Source: Parapedobacter sp. SGR-10
GTDB lineage: Bacteria; Bacteroidota; Bacteroidia; Sphingobacteriales; Sphingobacteriaceae
Direction: 5' to 3'
Length of the DNA: 64,000 nt
NCBI RefSeq assembly: GCF_011030405.1
Contig: NZ_JAAJTJ010000002.1
Location: forward strand, 310,001-374,000
Shown: positions 8,533 through 15,997 of the stretch, piece by piece
Layout: each line of letters opens with the position of its first letter
How positions within the stretch are numbered: the first letter of the stretch is position 1
Translations under genes and position numbers: made by a program
Notes under the pieces: model-generated
What the model was told of the DNA's origin: nothing
Seen by the model: the letters and a program-made list of their open reading frames with translations, nothing else
Databases searched by the model: none

Positions 8533-9837
8533 ATGGAAAAGCAAACAAAAACAACAAAGGAAATCAGGCAGCGCAAATTCATGCTGGTGCTGCCACTGCT
8601 CGTCCTGCCTTTCATGACGATGGCGTTCTGGTCATTGGGCGGTGGCAAGGGCGGTGAAGCGAAAGACCAATCGGGACAGCAAACGGGCTTCAACCTCAAA
8701 TTGCCGGATGCGGATTTCAGGGAGGAAAAGCCGATGGACAAGCTCGGCTATTATGATCAGGCACGGCAGGATTCCGTACGGTTTCTGGAAATGATGAAGA
8801 ACGACCCGAATTTCGGGGAGATGGCCTTTTCGGATACGGAGGACTACCTTCCGGACGACATGGAAGAAGGCTACGGCACATCCTACAGACGCGCGGGGCT
8901 GAATACCTCGCCCTATGGCGGTGGCGTTTCTTCGGGCGATCCCAATGCGGACAGGATATACCGCAAGCTGGCCGAACTGGACAGGGAAATGAACAGGCCC
9001 CTGGAGACAGCGGCTGCGGACGGATACCCTTCCCAGGATATGGGAACCGGGAATACCGGGGCTACCGTCAGCGCGGCAGACATAGACCGGCTGGAACAGA
9101 TGATGCAGATGATGGGACAGCCCGGAGGGGAAGATCCCGAAATGCAGCAGATCAACGGGATGCTGGAAAAGATACTGGACGTGCAGCACCCCGAACGTGT
9201 GCAGGAAAAACTAAGGCAGGTATCCGAAAGCCGCAAGGGACAGGTATTTGCCGTTTCGGCAAAAAGCCATGAAACACCGGTATCCCTGTTGGACAATGCG
9301 CAGGAGCAGCCGGCGGCATCCAACGGTTTTTTTTCGCTGGATGAGATGACGGCCGTAGCCGACACGCAGAATGCAGTGCAGGCGGTCATCCACGAAACGC
9401 AGACCATTGTGGACGGTTCCACCGTGAAGCTACGGCTGGTAAACGACATCTATATCAACGGCGTCCACATCCCAAAGGACAATTTCCTGTTCGGCACGGC
9501 ATCGCTGAACGGCGAACGGCTGAATATCAGGATCGGCAGCATCAGGTATGGCAATTCCCTGTTCCCGGTAGAACTGGCCGTGTATGACATGGACGGGCTG
9601 GACGGCATCTACATTCCGGGAGCGATTACCCGTGATGTGGCCAAGCAGTCGGCCGACCGCTCCATGCAGGCCATCGGCATGACCTCGCTCGATCCGTCCT
9701 GGCAGGCACAGGCCGCAGGTGCGGGCATCGAAGCGGCCAAGACCCTGTTCAGCCGGAAGGTCAAACTCGTAAAAGTTACCGTCAAGGCGGGATACCGGGT
9801 GCTCCTGCGGGACGAAAAACAGAAGCAGTCCGATTAA
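8533..9837 (+). CDS. traM: Conjugative transposon protein TraM (VirB10-like)
   Basis: This 434-aa protein has one N-terminal membrane helix (about 17-36), a long disordered acidic/Gly-rich linker (40-230) and a compact C-terminal domain from about 270 on, containing V-K-L-R-L-V-N-D-I-Y-I-N-G and the R-L-N-I-R-I-G-S block typical of TraM. The layout matches VirB10-like proteins that span the envelope and link the inner-membrane ATPase to the outer-membrane pore. It starts 2 bp after the previous stop codon. Family assignment is firm from order and C-terminal sequence. Confidence 0.9.
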   Translation: MEKQTKTTKEIRQRKFMLVLPLLVLPFMTMAFWSLGGGKGGEAKDQSGQQTGFNLKLPDADFREEKPMDKLGYYDQARQDSVRFLEMMKNDPNFGEMAFSDTEDYLPDDMEEGYGTSYRRAGLNTSPYGGGVSSGDPNADRIYRKLAELDREMNRPLETAAADGYPSQDMGTGNTGATVSAADIDRLEQMMQMMGQPGGEDPEMQQINGMLEKILDVQHPERVQEKLRQVSESRKGQVFAVSAKSHETPVSLLDNAQEQPAASNGFFSLDEMTAVADTQNAVQAVIHETQTIVDGSTVKLRLVNDIYINGVHIPKDNFLFGTASLNGERLNIRIGSIRYGNSLFPVELAVYDMDGLDGIYIPGAITRDVAKQSADRSMQAIGMTSLDPSWQAQAAGAGIEAAKTLFSRKVKLVKVTVKAGYRVLLRDEKQKQSD

Positions 9838-9865
9838 TTATCCATTCATTTAAAAATTAAGTACG

Positions 9866-10711
9866 ATGAAAACATTCAGTGCAGCAGTGATGACGGGATT
9901 TTTTCTTTTCATCGCCATTATAAGCGGTAAAGCGCAACCGGGCGAAGCCGTTTTACAGACTAAGGCAATCACGCCGTACCACATGGCCATTGCCTATTCA
10001 AAGACCACCAATATCATTTTTCCCCACGCGATTGTGAGCGTGGACAGGGGCAGCCGGGACGTGCTGGTACAAAAAGCAAAGGGGGTGGAAAACATCCTGC
10101 AGGTCAAGGCGGCAACGGAAGGATTCGGGCAGACCAATCTAACCATTATTACAGCCGACGGCAGGCTGACATCCTTTCTGGTCGATTATGCGGAGCAGCC
10201 ATCGGTGCTGAACCTTTCGCTGGTTCCCGAAGATAAACGCCATGTTGTCGCTGTTCCATCGGCGGGCATCAACAGGCAGGAAATAGAAGAGCGTGCCGGA
10301 GCGGTGCTCGCATCGGGAGAAAGAAACGTTCGTATCAGCGACAAGGCTTTCGGTGTACACCTGAAACTGGACGGTCTGTTCATCCGGGAGGATGTGATGT
10401 ACCTGCGTTTCCATATCCGCAACAGGACCAATATTCCCTATGATATTGACCAGTTGCGCTTCTACATCCGTGACCGGAAGAAAGCCAGGCGCACCGCCAC
10501 GCAGGAACTTGAAATATCGCCCCTTCTTGTGCGCAACGGCACCGAAAAGGTCGGGGGCAATGCGGAGCACAGCATCGTGCTGGCCGTCCCGAAATTTACC
10601 ATTCCCGATAAGAAGTACCTCGCCATCCAGCTCATGGAAAAGAACGGCGGCAGGCACCTGGAACTGCACGTAAAAAACAGAGCGGTCGTAAAAGCTCTTC
10701 CGGTTGAATAG
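9866..10711 (+). CDS. traN: Conjugative transposon protein TraN (VirB9-like, DUF4138)
   Basis: This 281-aa protein has a signal peptide (cleavage near G-K-A-Q at residue 24) and beta-rich domains typical of TraN/DUF4138. The mature start includes the conserved pattern of a strand, then S-K-T-T-N-I-I-F-P-H-A-I, and a second domain with V-M-Y-L-R-F-H-I-R-N-R-T-N-I-P-Y-D. It is the VirB9-like outer periplasmic component that pairs with TraM. It begins 28 bp after traM. No traO, traP or traQ follows, which departs from the CTnDOT order: the transfer block ends here and accessory genes begin. Confidence 0.9.
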   Translation: MKTFSAAVMTGFFLFIAIISGKAQPGEAVLQTKAITPYHMAIAYSKTTNIIFPHAIVSVDRGSRDVLVQKAKGVENILQVKAATEGFGQTNLTIITADGRLTSFLVDYAEQPSVLNLSLVPEDKRHVVAVPSAGINRQEIEERAGAVLASGERNVRISDKAFGVHLKLDGLFIREDVMYLRFHIRNRTNIPYDIDQLRFYIRDRKKARRTATQELEISPLLVRNGTEKVGGNAEHSIVLAVPKFTIPDKKYLAIQLMEKNGGRHLELHVKNRAVVKALPVE

Positions 10712-10728
10712 GTAAAAGTTGTTGCGGG

Positions 10729-11343
10729 ATGGGAAATGGGAGAAGGAAATACGACATCATCTATGCTGACCCGCCGTGGGCGTATAAGGTATGGAGCGAA
10801 AAGACCGCAGGCCGGACGGCCTCCCGGCATTACAACACCCAGTCACTCGGGTATCTCGCCTGTCTGGATATTGCTTCCCTGTGCAACCCCGATTGTGTAC
10901 TGCTCATGTGGGCAACCTTTCCATGCCTGGCGGAAGCCTTTGCACTGGGCAGGGCATGGGGTTTCCGGTATAAAACGGTGGCTTTTGTATGGGTAAAACG
11001 CAACCGGCACAACCATGACCTTTTTCTGGGCATGGGCTATTATACCCGTGCCAATGCGGAAGTGGTGCTACTGTTCACCAAAGGCCGTCCGCTGAAACGC
11101 GTCAATAAGGATGTACCGCAGGTGCTGATATGTCCCAAAGGGAAGCACTCGCAGAAACCACCGGAAATACGCCGCCGCATCGAACGGCTGTTCGGTGACC
11201 GCAGACGGCTGGAGCTGTTCGCCCGTAGCCGTGACGGTTTCTTTCCCGATACGGAATATGAGGGCTGGGACGTATTCGGCAATGAGGCCAATTCTTCCAT
11301 CCCGGTCAATCTTAACCAATATTTATTTACGCTGAAAATATAG
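10729..11343 (+). CDS. MT-A70 family adenine-specific methyltransferase
   Basis: This 204-aa Rossmann-type enzyme predicted to transfer a methyl group from S-adenosylmethionine to N6 of adenine has the catalytic motif D14-P-P-W17 close to the N-terminus, preceded by Y-D-I-I-Y-A. The MT-A70 hallmarks V-L-L-M-W-A-T, G-F-R-Y-K-T-V-A-F-V-W and the basic R-R-R-I-E-R-L-F-G end region follow. It is cytoplasmic, with no target-recognition domain and no cognate restriction gene next to it, so it is an orphan methylase. Its place 17 bp after traN suggests co-transcription with transfer genes. It may protect the element from restriction in a new host or mark it, but that is inference. Confidence 0.87.
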   Translation: MGNGRRKYDIIYADPPWAYKVWSEKTAGRTASRHYNTQSLGYLACLDIASLCNPDCVLLMWATFPCLAEAFALGRAWGFRYKTVAFVWVKRNRHNHDLFLGMGYYTRANAEVVLLFTKGRPLKRVNKDVPQVLICPKGKHSQKPPEIRRRIERLFGDRRRLELFARSRDGFFPDTEYEGWDVFGNEANSSIPVNLNQYLFTLKI

Positions 11344-11350
11344 CATAGCT

Positions 11351-12511
11351 ATGAAGATCAGGAAAGAAGATTACCGGGAGATATTGGAACATCTTGTGAA
11401 AAAGCGTTGGCAGGGCGAAGAATATGTGGCTTTTCACGATGGGGATTACCCTCTCGGTAAAGAAGGACTATATACGTTCCGCGGACTGTACGATGTGCAG
11501 GAGTTCTGCCATGAAATGGCAACGGACGTGGACAGGTACGATTATCTCGCCATCCGGTCTGCATACAGGGCGATGGCGGAGGCCATGAACGACGGCAGCC
11601 TGCTGACGGAACGGAACGGGATTGTCGATGTAGCCCTGATGGTGGCCATGCGCCACCAACGACTGGCAACGGAACAAATAAATAACGAACAAAATCCAAA
11701 AGTCATGAACATTAAAAATTTTGAATACCTGCGCGACCAGGTGAAGTACACCGGTTTCGGAGAGGGACTGGAAAACAGCCTCAAAGCGGCCATCGAAAAG
11801 GGAGAGCCGGATTTTAAGTTGCAGCACCAGACACAGTACGGCAACGACCGGGTAACGGCGGAACTGTATTTCAGCCAGTCCAAACAGAGCGATATGTATT
11901 TCTTCAATAAGTACAGCGTAAGCGTGGAAAGGGGAAGCGGTGCGCAAAACATGGCGCAGACCTTTTACATCAACAAGGGCAATAACATCACGCTCAAAGA
12001 AGCCTACAACCTGATGGAAGGGCGTTCGGTCAATAAAGACCTGACCAACAAACAGGGGCAGGTTTACAACGCCTGGATACAGATGGACTTCAAACAGAGC
12101 GATGCGGGCGGCAATTTCAAGCTGAAGCATTACCACCAGAATTACGGCTACGACCTGGAAGCCGCACTGTCCAAACACCCGATAAAGGAATTGGGACATG
12201 AGGAATATAAGGGCAGCCTGCTGGAGTCGCTCAAAAAAGGCAACAGGCAGTCGGCCACCTTTCAGGTGGACGGTTCGGAACAGAAACATTATATCGAAGC
12301 CAATCCCCAATTCAAGACCATCAATATCTATGACAGTGCAATGCAAAGGCTGGACAACCGCCAGTCAAAAAAGGAAACGCAGTCCCAAAGCGAAGGGCAA
12401 TCTGCCGGGCAGGACAATAAGAAACAAAGGCAGGCACCTGTGGAAGATGACGGCCCTGAAATACCGAAGGCGGCGAACAAAAAAAGGAAAAGGCAATCGC
12501 AGTCCGTATGA
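11351..12511 (+). CDS. Unknown ICE protein with shared C-terminal module (possible fusion)
   Basis: This 386-aa protein of unknown function has no signal peptide or membrane helix. The first ~115 residues form a separate acidic helical region. From M118 (M-N-I-K-N-F-E-Y-L, an ATG at 11,702) a second region looks like an independent N-terminus, which suggests a fusion. Residues about 210-330 carry E-A-Y-N-L-M-E-G-R-S-V, N-F-K-L-K-H-Y-H-Q-N-Y-G-Y-D and R-Q-S-A-T-F-Q-V-D-G, then Y-I-E-A-N-P-Q-F-K-T. The next gene repeats this module. The last 50 residues are a Lys/Gln-rich disordered tail. It lies 7 bp after the methyltransferase, so co-transcription is likely. Confidence 0.7.
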   Translation: MKIRKEDYREILEHLVKKRWQGEEYVAFHDGDYPLGKEGLYTFRGLYDVQEFCHEMATDVDRYDYLAIRSAYRAMAEAMNDGSLLTERNGIVDVALMVAMRHQRLATEQINNEQNPKVMNIKNFEYLRDQVKYTGFGEGLENSLKAAIEKGEPDFKLQHQTQYGNDRVTAELYFSQSKQSDMYFFNKYSVSVERGSGAQNMAQTFYINKGNNITLKEAYNLMEGRSVNKDLTNKQGQVYNAWIQMDFKQSDAGGNFKLKHYHQNYGYDLEAALSKHPIKELGHEEYKGSLLESLKKGNRQSATFQVDGSEQKHYIEANPQFKTINIYDSAMQRLDNRQSKKETQSQSEGQSAGQDNKKQRQAPVEDDGPEIPKAANKKRKRQSQSV

Positions 12512-12546
12512 ACCGGTAAACGGATGTCAGACTAAATGGATAAGAT

Positions 12547-13602
12547 ATGGATAACCGCATTCCCGTAAACAGGGTGGAAACGGCGCTGAACGGATGGCGT
12601 TCGAGGGAGGAACGCTTCAGCAGGCTGTTTTCATTTGACCTATCGTCCAACCGTGCGCTGATGAAGGAAAAGCTAAGCTACTATGACCGTATTGCAACAA
12701 CCTATAAAGGCACAAGGGATATGGACGAACGCCTTGCATTGAAGCTGCTGAGGCAGGAGCGCAACCACATGGAAAAGCGGCTTTATCCGCACATCATGGT
12801 CAGGCTGCTGCGCAGGCTGGTGGTCGTTCCCATCAGGGAACGGATCGCAGTGAAACAGGATAGCCTGCGTATGGAGGAAAACAGGCAGGCATTGGATCGT
12901 CAGGTGCAGCGGGCGGGCTTCACCGGGCTTTCGGAAAAAATCGGGGAGAACATGAACCAGGGACAGCAGCAGTTTTCCATCCCGGTTTCGCGCTACATCA
13001 ATGAAAAGGAACGGCTGGATTATCGCCTGTCATTCGTAAAAGATCATTCGGGCACCTACCGCTTTGATGGGTACAAAGCGGACCTGCACAACGAAAACAG
13101 ACCGGATGAAAAGCGGCAGCAGTATTTCGGCATGGAAAACGGCCGGGGCGTGAACACGACGGAAGCATACAATCTCCTGTCCGGCCGTTCCGTCCAAAAG
13201 GAAGGGCGCTGGCTGCAGCTGGACTTCAACGACAGGGATGCGCTGGGAAATTTCCGGGTAAAGGAGTTCCATGCAGGCTATGGCTACAACATTGATCAGG
13301 TGCTGCAACAGCTTCCGCTGAAGGAACTGCTCAACCAGGGCGAAGCGGACAGGTTGCGTGACGCACTCAAACACGGTGAGCGCCAGTCTGTAACCTTTAC
13401 AAAGGACGGCCATGAGCGGCGCTACTATATCGAGGCCAATCCGCAGCATAAGTCGGTCAATGTGTATGATGAGCATTCCCGGAAGATCACGCTGAATACG
13501 GCTTTAGGGAATAAGACGATGGAAGCGGTCAGGGTAGCGCAAAAGGAAAGTGAGCGGCAGCAGCAGGGACAGGCGAAAAGGAACGGTATGCGTGTGATGT
13601 AA
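12547..13602 (+). CDS. Unknown ICE protein, paralogue of the preceding gene in its C-terminal half
   Basis: This 351-aa basic protein has a different N-terminal half (about 1-140), helical and Arg-rich, suggesting nucleic-acid or protein contacts. Its C-terminal half from about 205 to 325 matches the preceding protein block by block: E-A-Y-N-L-L-S-G-R-S-V, N-F-R-V-K-E-F-H-A-G-Y-G-Y-N, R-Q-S-V-T-F-T-K-D-G and Y-I-E-A-N-P-Q-H-K-S. The shared module therefore defines a family combined with different N-termini. No catalytic motif was recognised. It is separated by 35 bp from the gene before and 1 bp from the HTH-like gene after. Confidence 0.7.
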   Translation: MDNRIPVNRVETALNGWRSREERFSRLFSFDLSSNRALMKEKLSYYDRIATTYKGTRDMDERLALKLLRQERNHMEKRLYPHIMVRLLRRLVVVPIRERIAVKQDSLRMEENRQALDRQVQRAGFTGLSEKIGENMNQGQQQFSIPVSRYINEKERLDYRLSFVKDHSGTYRFDGYKADLHNENRPDEKRQQYFGMENGRGVNTTEAYNLLSGRSVQKEGRWLQLDFNDRDALGNFRVKEFHAGYGYNIDQVLQQLPLKELLNQGEADRLRDALKHGERQSVTFTKDGHERRYYIEANPQHKSVNVYDEHSRKITLNTALGNKTMEAVRVAQKESERQQQGQAKRNGMRVM

Positions 13603-13603
13603 T

Positions 13604-13903
13604 ATGGAGCGGATGGACATAACACCTTTGGGCGATTTCTTTGAAGCGATACAAAACGATGCCCGCATCAGCACGACGCATATAGGTATCTATGCGGCAT
13701 TGCTGCAATACCGTCTGCTGCATGGTTTCGATAACCCGATACAGGTGTTCAGCCGCGAGATTATGCATATAGCCAAGGTATCGTCGGCCATGACTTACCA
13801 CAGGTGCATCAGGGAGTTGAGTGAATACGGCTATATCCGGTATGAGCCGTCGTATAACAGGAACAAAGGAAGCCGGATATATTTTGTGGACAAAGGTATG
13901 TGA
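13604..13903 (+). CDS. Small winged-helix-like DNA-binding protein
   Basis: The predicted fold of this 99-aa protein is that of a winged helix: an N-terminal helix (H-I-G-I-Y-A-A-L-L-Q-Y-R), a helix-turn-helix with S-R-E-I-M-H-I-A-K-V-S-S-A-M-T-Y-H-R-C-I near 49-68, then a wing ending G-S-R-I-Y-F-V. Such proteins in Bacteroidetes elements are likely transcriptional or replication-initiation regulators. The ATG lies 1 bp after the preceding stop codon. It is the last gene before a hairpin terminator, so it closes the operon. The specific target is unknown. Confidence 0.72.
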   Translation: MERMDITPLGDFFEAIQNDARISTTHIGIYAALLQYRLLHGFDNPIQVFSREIMHIAKVSSAMTYHRCIRELSEYGYIRYEPSYNRNKGSRIYFVDKGM

Positions 13904-13929
13904 GGGCAATTTAATTATAGTGATGATGC

Positions 13930-13950
13930 AAAGCCCGTCAGGGCTTTTGC
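13930..13950 (+). terminator. Hairpin terminator after the ICE accessory operon
   Basis: The arms aaagccc and gggcttt enclose a gtca loop and are followed by a short T-containing tail. It lies 26 bp after the stop codon of the HTH-like gene and just before the separate 53-aa gene plus recombinase unit, so it probably ends the transfer/accessory transcript. Confidence 0.6.
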
Positions 13951-13971
13951 TGTCTAAAAAGGAGGTGTGAG

Positions 13972-14133
13972 ATGGAAGGAAACGTGAAGAACAGGATAAC
14001 ACCCGAAAAAGCATTGGAAATACTCAATAACGGTGGAATGAAAGTAACACTGGAACAGGCAAAGCTGATACTGGATTTTCTGTATAAAATGGCTGAAATC
14101 GCTATGGCACAATGCTTTAAAAACCCGTCTTAA
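13972..14133 (+). CDS. 53-aa conserved-looking protein before the recombinase
   Basis: The frame reads M-E-G-N-V-K and contains P-E-K-A-L-E-I-L-N-N-G-G, then V-T-L-E-Q-A-K-L-I-L-D-F-L-Y-K-M-A. I recall near-identical tiny proteins beside recombinases in other Bacteroidetes elements. It has an aaaggaggtg sequence 6 to 7 bp before the ATG, an unusually strong Shine-Dalgarno sequence for this phylum. It is all helical with no membrane segment. It lies between the terminator at 13,930 and the recombinase at 14,184, suggesting it belongs with integration control, perhaps as an excision or regulatory accessory factor. That role is only inferred. Confidence 0.65.
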   Translation: MEGNVKNRITPEKALEILNNGGMKVTLEQAKLILDFLYKMAEIAMAQCFKNPS

Positions 14134-14183
14134 TTTCGTATATTTACCTGTGTGTAAAAGATTGTACCTCAGCATTTAATACC

Positions 14184-15746
14184 ATGAAATTAGCAGATTT
14201 ATACATCAGGGTCAGTACCGACGAACAGGCCGACAAAGGTTATTCCCAGCGTGACCAGGAGGAAAGGCTTCGGAAATACTGCGAAATAAATTCCATACAG
14301 GTTCGTAAGGTCGTTTTCGAGGATCACTCCGCAAAGACATTCAACAGACCTGAATGGCAGAAATTGCTGTCGGAATATAAAAAACGTAAGGTAAAAACCG
14401 ATCTGGTGCTGTTTACCAAATGGGACAGGTTCAGCAGGAATGCCGGGGATGCCTACCAGATGATCAGTACATTACGGCAGTACGGGATAGAGCCGCAGGC
14501 CGTGGAACAGCCGCTGGATATGTCCATCCCTGAGAACAAGATGATGATGGCTTTCTACCTCGCTGCGCCGGAAGTGGAAAACGACAGGCGGGCATTGAAT
14601 ACGTTCTATGGTATGCGCCGGGCTAAGAAAGAAGGACGTTGGATGGCATCCGCACCGGTCGGATATATCAATAAGGTTTCGGAGGATGGCAAAAAATACA
14701 TTGCCGTGCATGAGAAAAATGCCGGGATATTGCGGTGGGCCTTCAACGAAATTGCCTACGGTACACTGGCTGCCGACCAGGTAAGAAAAGAGGCGAACAA
14801 AAAAGGGCTGAAATGCAGCCGTAGCAACTTCTGGTCGATTATCCGAAACCCGGTCTATTGCGGCAAGATTTTTATCCCGAAATATAAGGAGGAAGAAGCC
14901 CATCTTGTGCAGGGACAGCATGAGCCGATCATATCGGAGAACCTGTTCTACATGGTGCAGGATGTCCTCGACGGTAATAAACGTAAGGAGCGCCCGAATA
15001 CGAAAATAGCATCGGATGAAAACCTGCCCTTGCGGGGATACCTGGTATGCCCGAAATGCGACCGTATGATAACAGGGAGCGCCTCAAAGGGCAAATATTC
15101 GCTGTACTATTATTACCACTGTATTTCTTCCTGTGGGTTCAGGCAACGGGCTGACAATGCCAATGACCTTTTTGTAGAGGAACTAAGGAAATTCAAACCC
15201 CATCCGGCGGTCGTTGATTTATCGAAGGCGATCATTACGCAGGCCTATCAATACCAGTTCCGGCAAAAGCAGAACAACAGTAAGCAGGTGGTGGAAGAAA
15301 TAAATAAGCTGAATGCCAAACTTTCCAAAGCACGGGATCTGTTATTGACCGAAGCAATTGATGCAGGGGACTACAAAGAGATCAAAGCCGAATGCGAATC
15401 AAAACTGGCGAGACTGGAAGGACAGCTCGCTGAAAAATCCAGCACCACATCAGTAGCCAGTATTGAAAGGTCTCTTGACAAAGCCATTCAAACATTAACC
15501 AGAATAGATGTGATGTATGAAAATGGTACGGTAACGGATAAACGCGCAATAATAAGTTCGATATTTCCGGAAAAAATCACTTTTGACGGTTCGCAATATC
15601 GAACTCCCCGGCTGAATAGCGTAGTACGCTATATCTATCAGATAAACAATAACTTACATCAAATAAAAAACTGGAAAAGTGAAGATTTTTTTCACCTTTC
15701 CGGTCTGGTAGCCCCGAGCAGAATCGAACTGCTATCAAATGTTTAG
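14184..15746 (+). CDS. Large serine recombinase (ICE integrase)
   Basis: This 520-aa protein of the large serine recombinase group has a catalytic domain that opens with Y-I-R-V-S11-T-D-E-Q, giving nucleophile Ser11 with Arg9. A Recombinase domain spans about 160-260, a zinc ribbon with C-P-K-C near 295-298 and two later cysteines follows, and a coiled coil lies at about 370-430. It catalyses site-specific integration and excision through a 5'-phosphoserine intermediate. The last ~13 codons (V-A-P-S-R-I-E-L-L-S-N-V) are the antisense of a tRNA-Arg gene, so the C-terminus and stop codon lie in the attachment-site sequence. Full length suggests it is intact. Confidence 0.9.
   Translation: MKLADLYIRVSTDEQADKGYSQRDQEERLRKYCEINSIQVRKVVFEDHSAKTFNRPEWQKLLSEYKKRKVKTDLVLFTKWDRFSRNAGDAYQMISTLRQYGIEPQAVEQPLDMSIPENKMMMAFYLAAPEVENDRRALNTFYGMRRAKKEGRWMASAPVGYINKVSEDGKKYIAVHEKNAGILRWAFNEIAYGTLAADQVRKEANKKGLKCSRSNFWSIIRNPVYCGKIFIPKYKEEEAHLVQGQHEPIISENLFYMVQDVLDGNKRKERPNTKIASDENLPLRGYLVCPKCDRMITGSASKGKYSLYYYYHCISSCGFRQRADNANDLFVEELRKFKPHPAVVDLSKAIITQAYQYQFRQKQNNSKQVVEEINKLNAKLSKARDLLLTEAIDAGDYKEIKAECESKLARLEGQLAEKSSTTSVASIERSLDKAIQTLTRIDVMYENGTVTDKRAIISSIFPEKITFDGSQYRTPRLNSVVRYIYQINNNLHQIKNWKSEDFFHLSGLVAPSRIELLSNV
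15662..15704 (-). terminator. Rho-independent terminator of tRNA-Arg, inside the recombinase gene
   Basis: Two 14-nt arms (15,670-15,683 and 15,691-15,704, pairing with two G-T wobbles) enclose a 7-nt loop. On the minus strand the hairpin is followed by a T-tract (gttttttattt). It begins 2 nt after the encoded CCA of the tRNA, so it fits as the tRNA terminator although it lies within the coding frame of the recombinase on the other strand, that is, on the ICE side of the junction. Confidence 0.72.
15706..15746. other. Probable attachment-site region (attR) of the ICE
   Basis: The tRNA 3' half overlaps the end of the recombinase frame. Integration into tRNA 3' ends normally leaves a duplicate of this stretch at the other end of the element, which is outside the window. 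The crossover dinucleotide cannot be located without the other end. Confidence 0.55.
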
Positions 15747-15780
15747 GAAACATCTATTCTATCCGTTGAACTACAGGGCC
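15706..15780 (-). tRNA. tRNA-Arg (anticodon CCU), ICE integration site
   Basis: Read on the minus strand from 15,780, the sequence forms all four arms: acceptor GGCCCTG/CGGGGCT, anticodon arm GATGT-TTCCTAA-ACATT with anticodon CCT, and T arm AGCAG-TTCGATT-CTGCT. A discriminator A and encoded CCA follow (15,706-15,708). The acceptor has two wobble pairs (1-72 and 6-67), which could reflect a 3' half supplied by the integrated element. The ICE lies on its 3' side. The recombinase reading frame ends on the opposite strand at 15,746, within the T-arm/variable region. Confidence 0.93.
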
Positions 15781-15843
15781 ATTCGACAAATCAGGTGCTT
15801 TTTAGTGGTCGTAACATAGAAAATACACCTATTTGGAACTGAA

Positions 15844-15851
15844 CAAAAGTA
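15844..15851 (-). promoter_or_regulatory. Candidate -7 element for tRNA-Arg
   Basis: On the minus strand TACTTTTG fits the Bacteroidetes TAnnTTTG consensus and lies about 64 bp before the tRNA 5' end. No clear -33 TTG is seen at ideal spacing, so support is weak. Confidence 0.35.
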
Positions 15852-15936
15852 ATTATTTTTTTTACATTTATCTATAAGAGATATTTATGATTATAATCAG
15901 ATTTTAATAGATTTTCTCAATATGTTATCAACTTTT

Positions 15937-15972
15937 TTGATTGTTTCCCGAGCTAGAAATGAGCTATCTTTG
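15937..15972 (+). promoter_or_regulatory. Promoter of the peroxiredoxin gene
   Basis: TTG (15,941-15,943) and TATCTTTG (15,965-15,972) match the Bacteroidetes -33/-7 pattern with a 21-bp spacer. The expected start lies about 20 nt before the ATG at 15,998. Confidence 0.62.
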
Positions 15973-15997
15973 TGGCAAACAAAAAGAAAAAATTATT

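Larger units (their letters stand above)
1..15746. mobile_element. Right-hand part of a CTnDOT-like integrative conjugative element
   Basis: A contiguous block carries traE, traF, traG, traI-like genes, traJ, traK, a traL-position gene, traM and traN in the canonical Bacteroidetes order, all on the plus strand. Accessory genes and a large serine recombinase follow, and the recombinase frame runs into a tRNA-Arg gene on the opposite strand. The block is clearly richer in G+C, with many gcc, ggc and ctg codons, than the AT-richer chromosome after 15,781. The exact right boundary is not resolvable because the crossover must lie in the sequence shared with the tRNA 3' half (about 15,706 to 15,746). 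The left end, relaxase and coupling protein lie upstream of the window. No resistance cargo is visible in this part. Confidence 0.88.

Noticed and set aside
13604..13903. Plasmid replication initiator
   Set aside because: Only one winged-helix domain of 99 aa; too short for a Rep protein and no iterons nearby.
15709..15746. C-terminal V-A-P-S-R-I-E-L tail as a genuine recombinase domain
   Set aside because: This stretch is simply the antisense of the tRNA T arm and acceptor, so it is attachment-site sequence read as protein.
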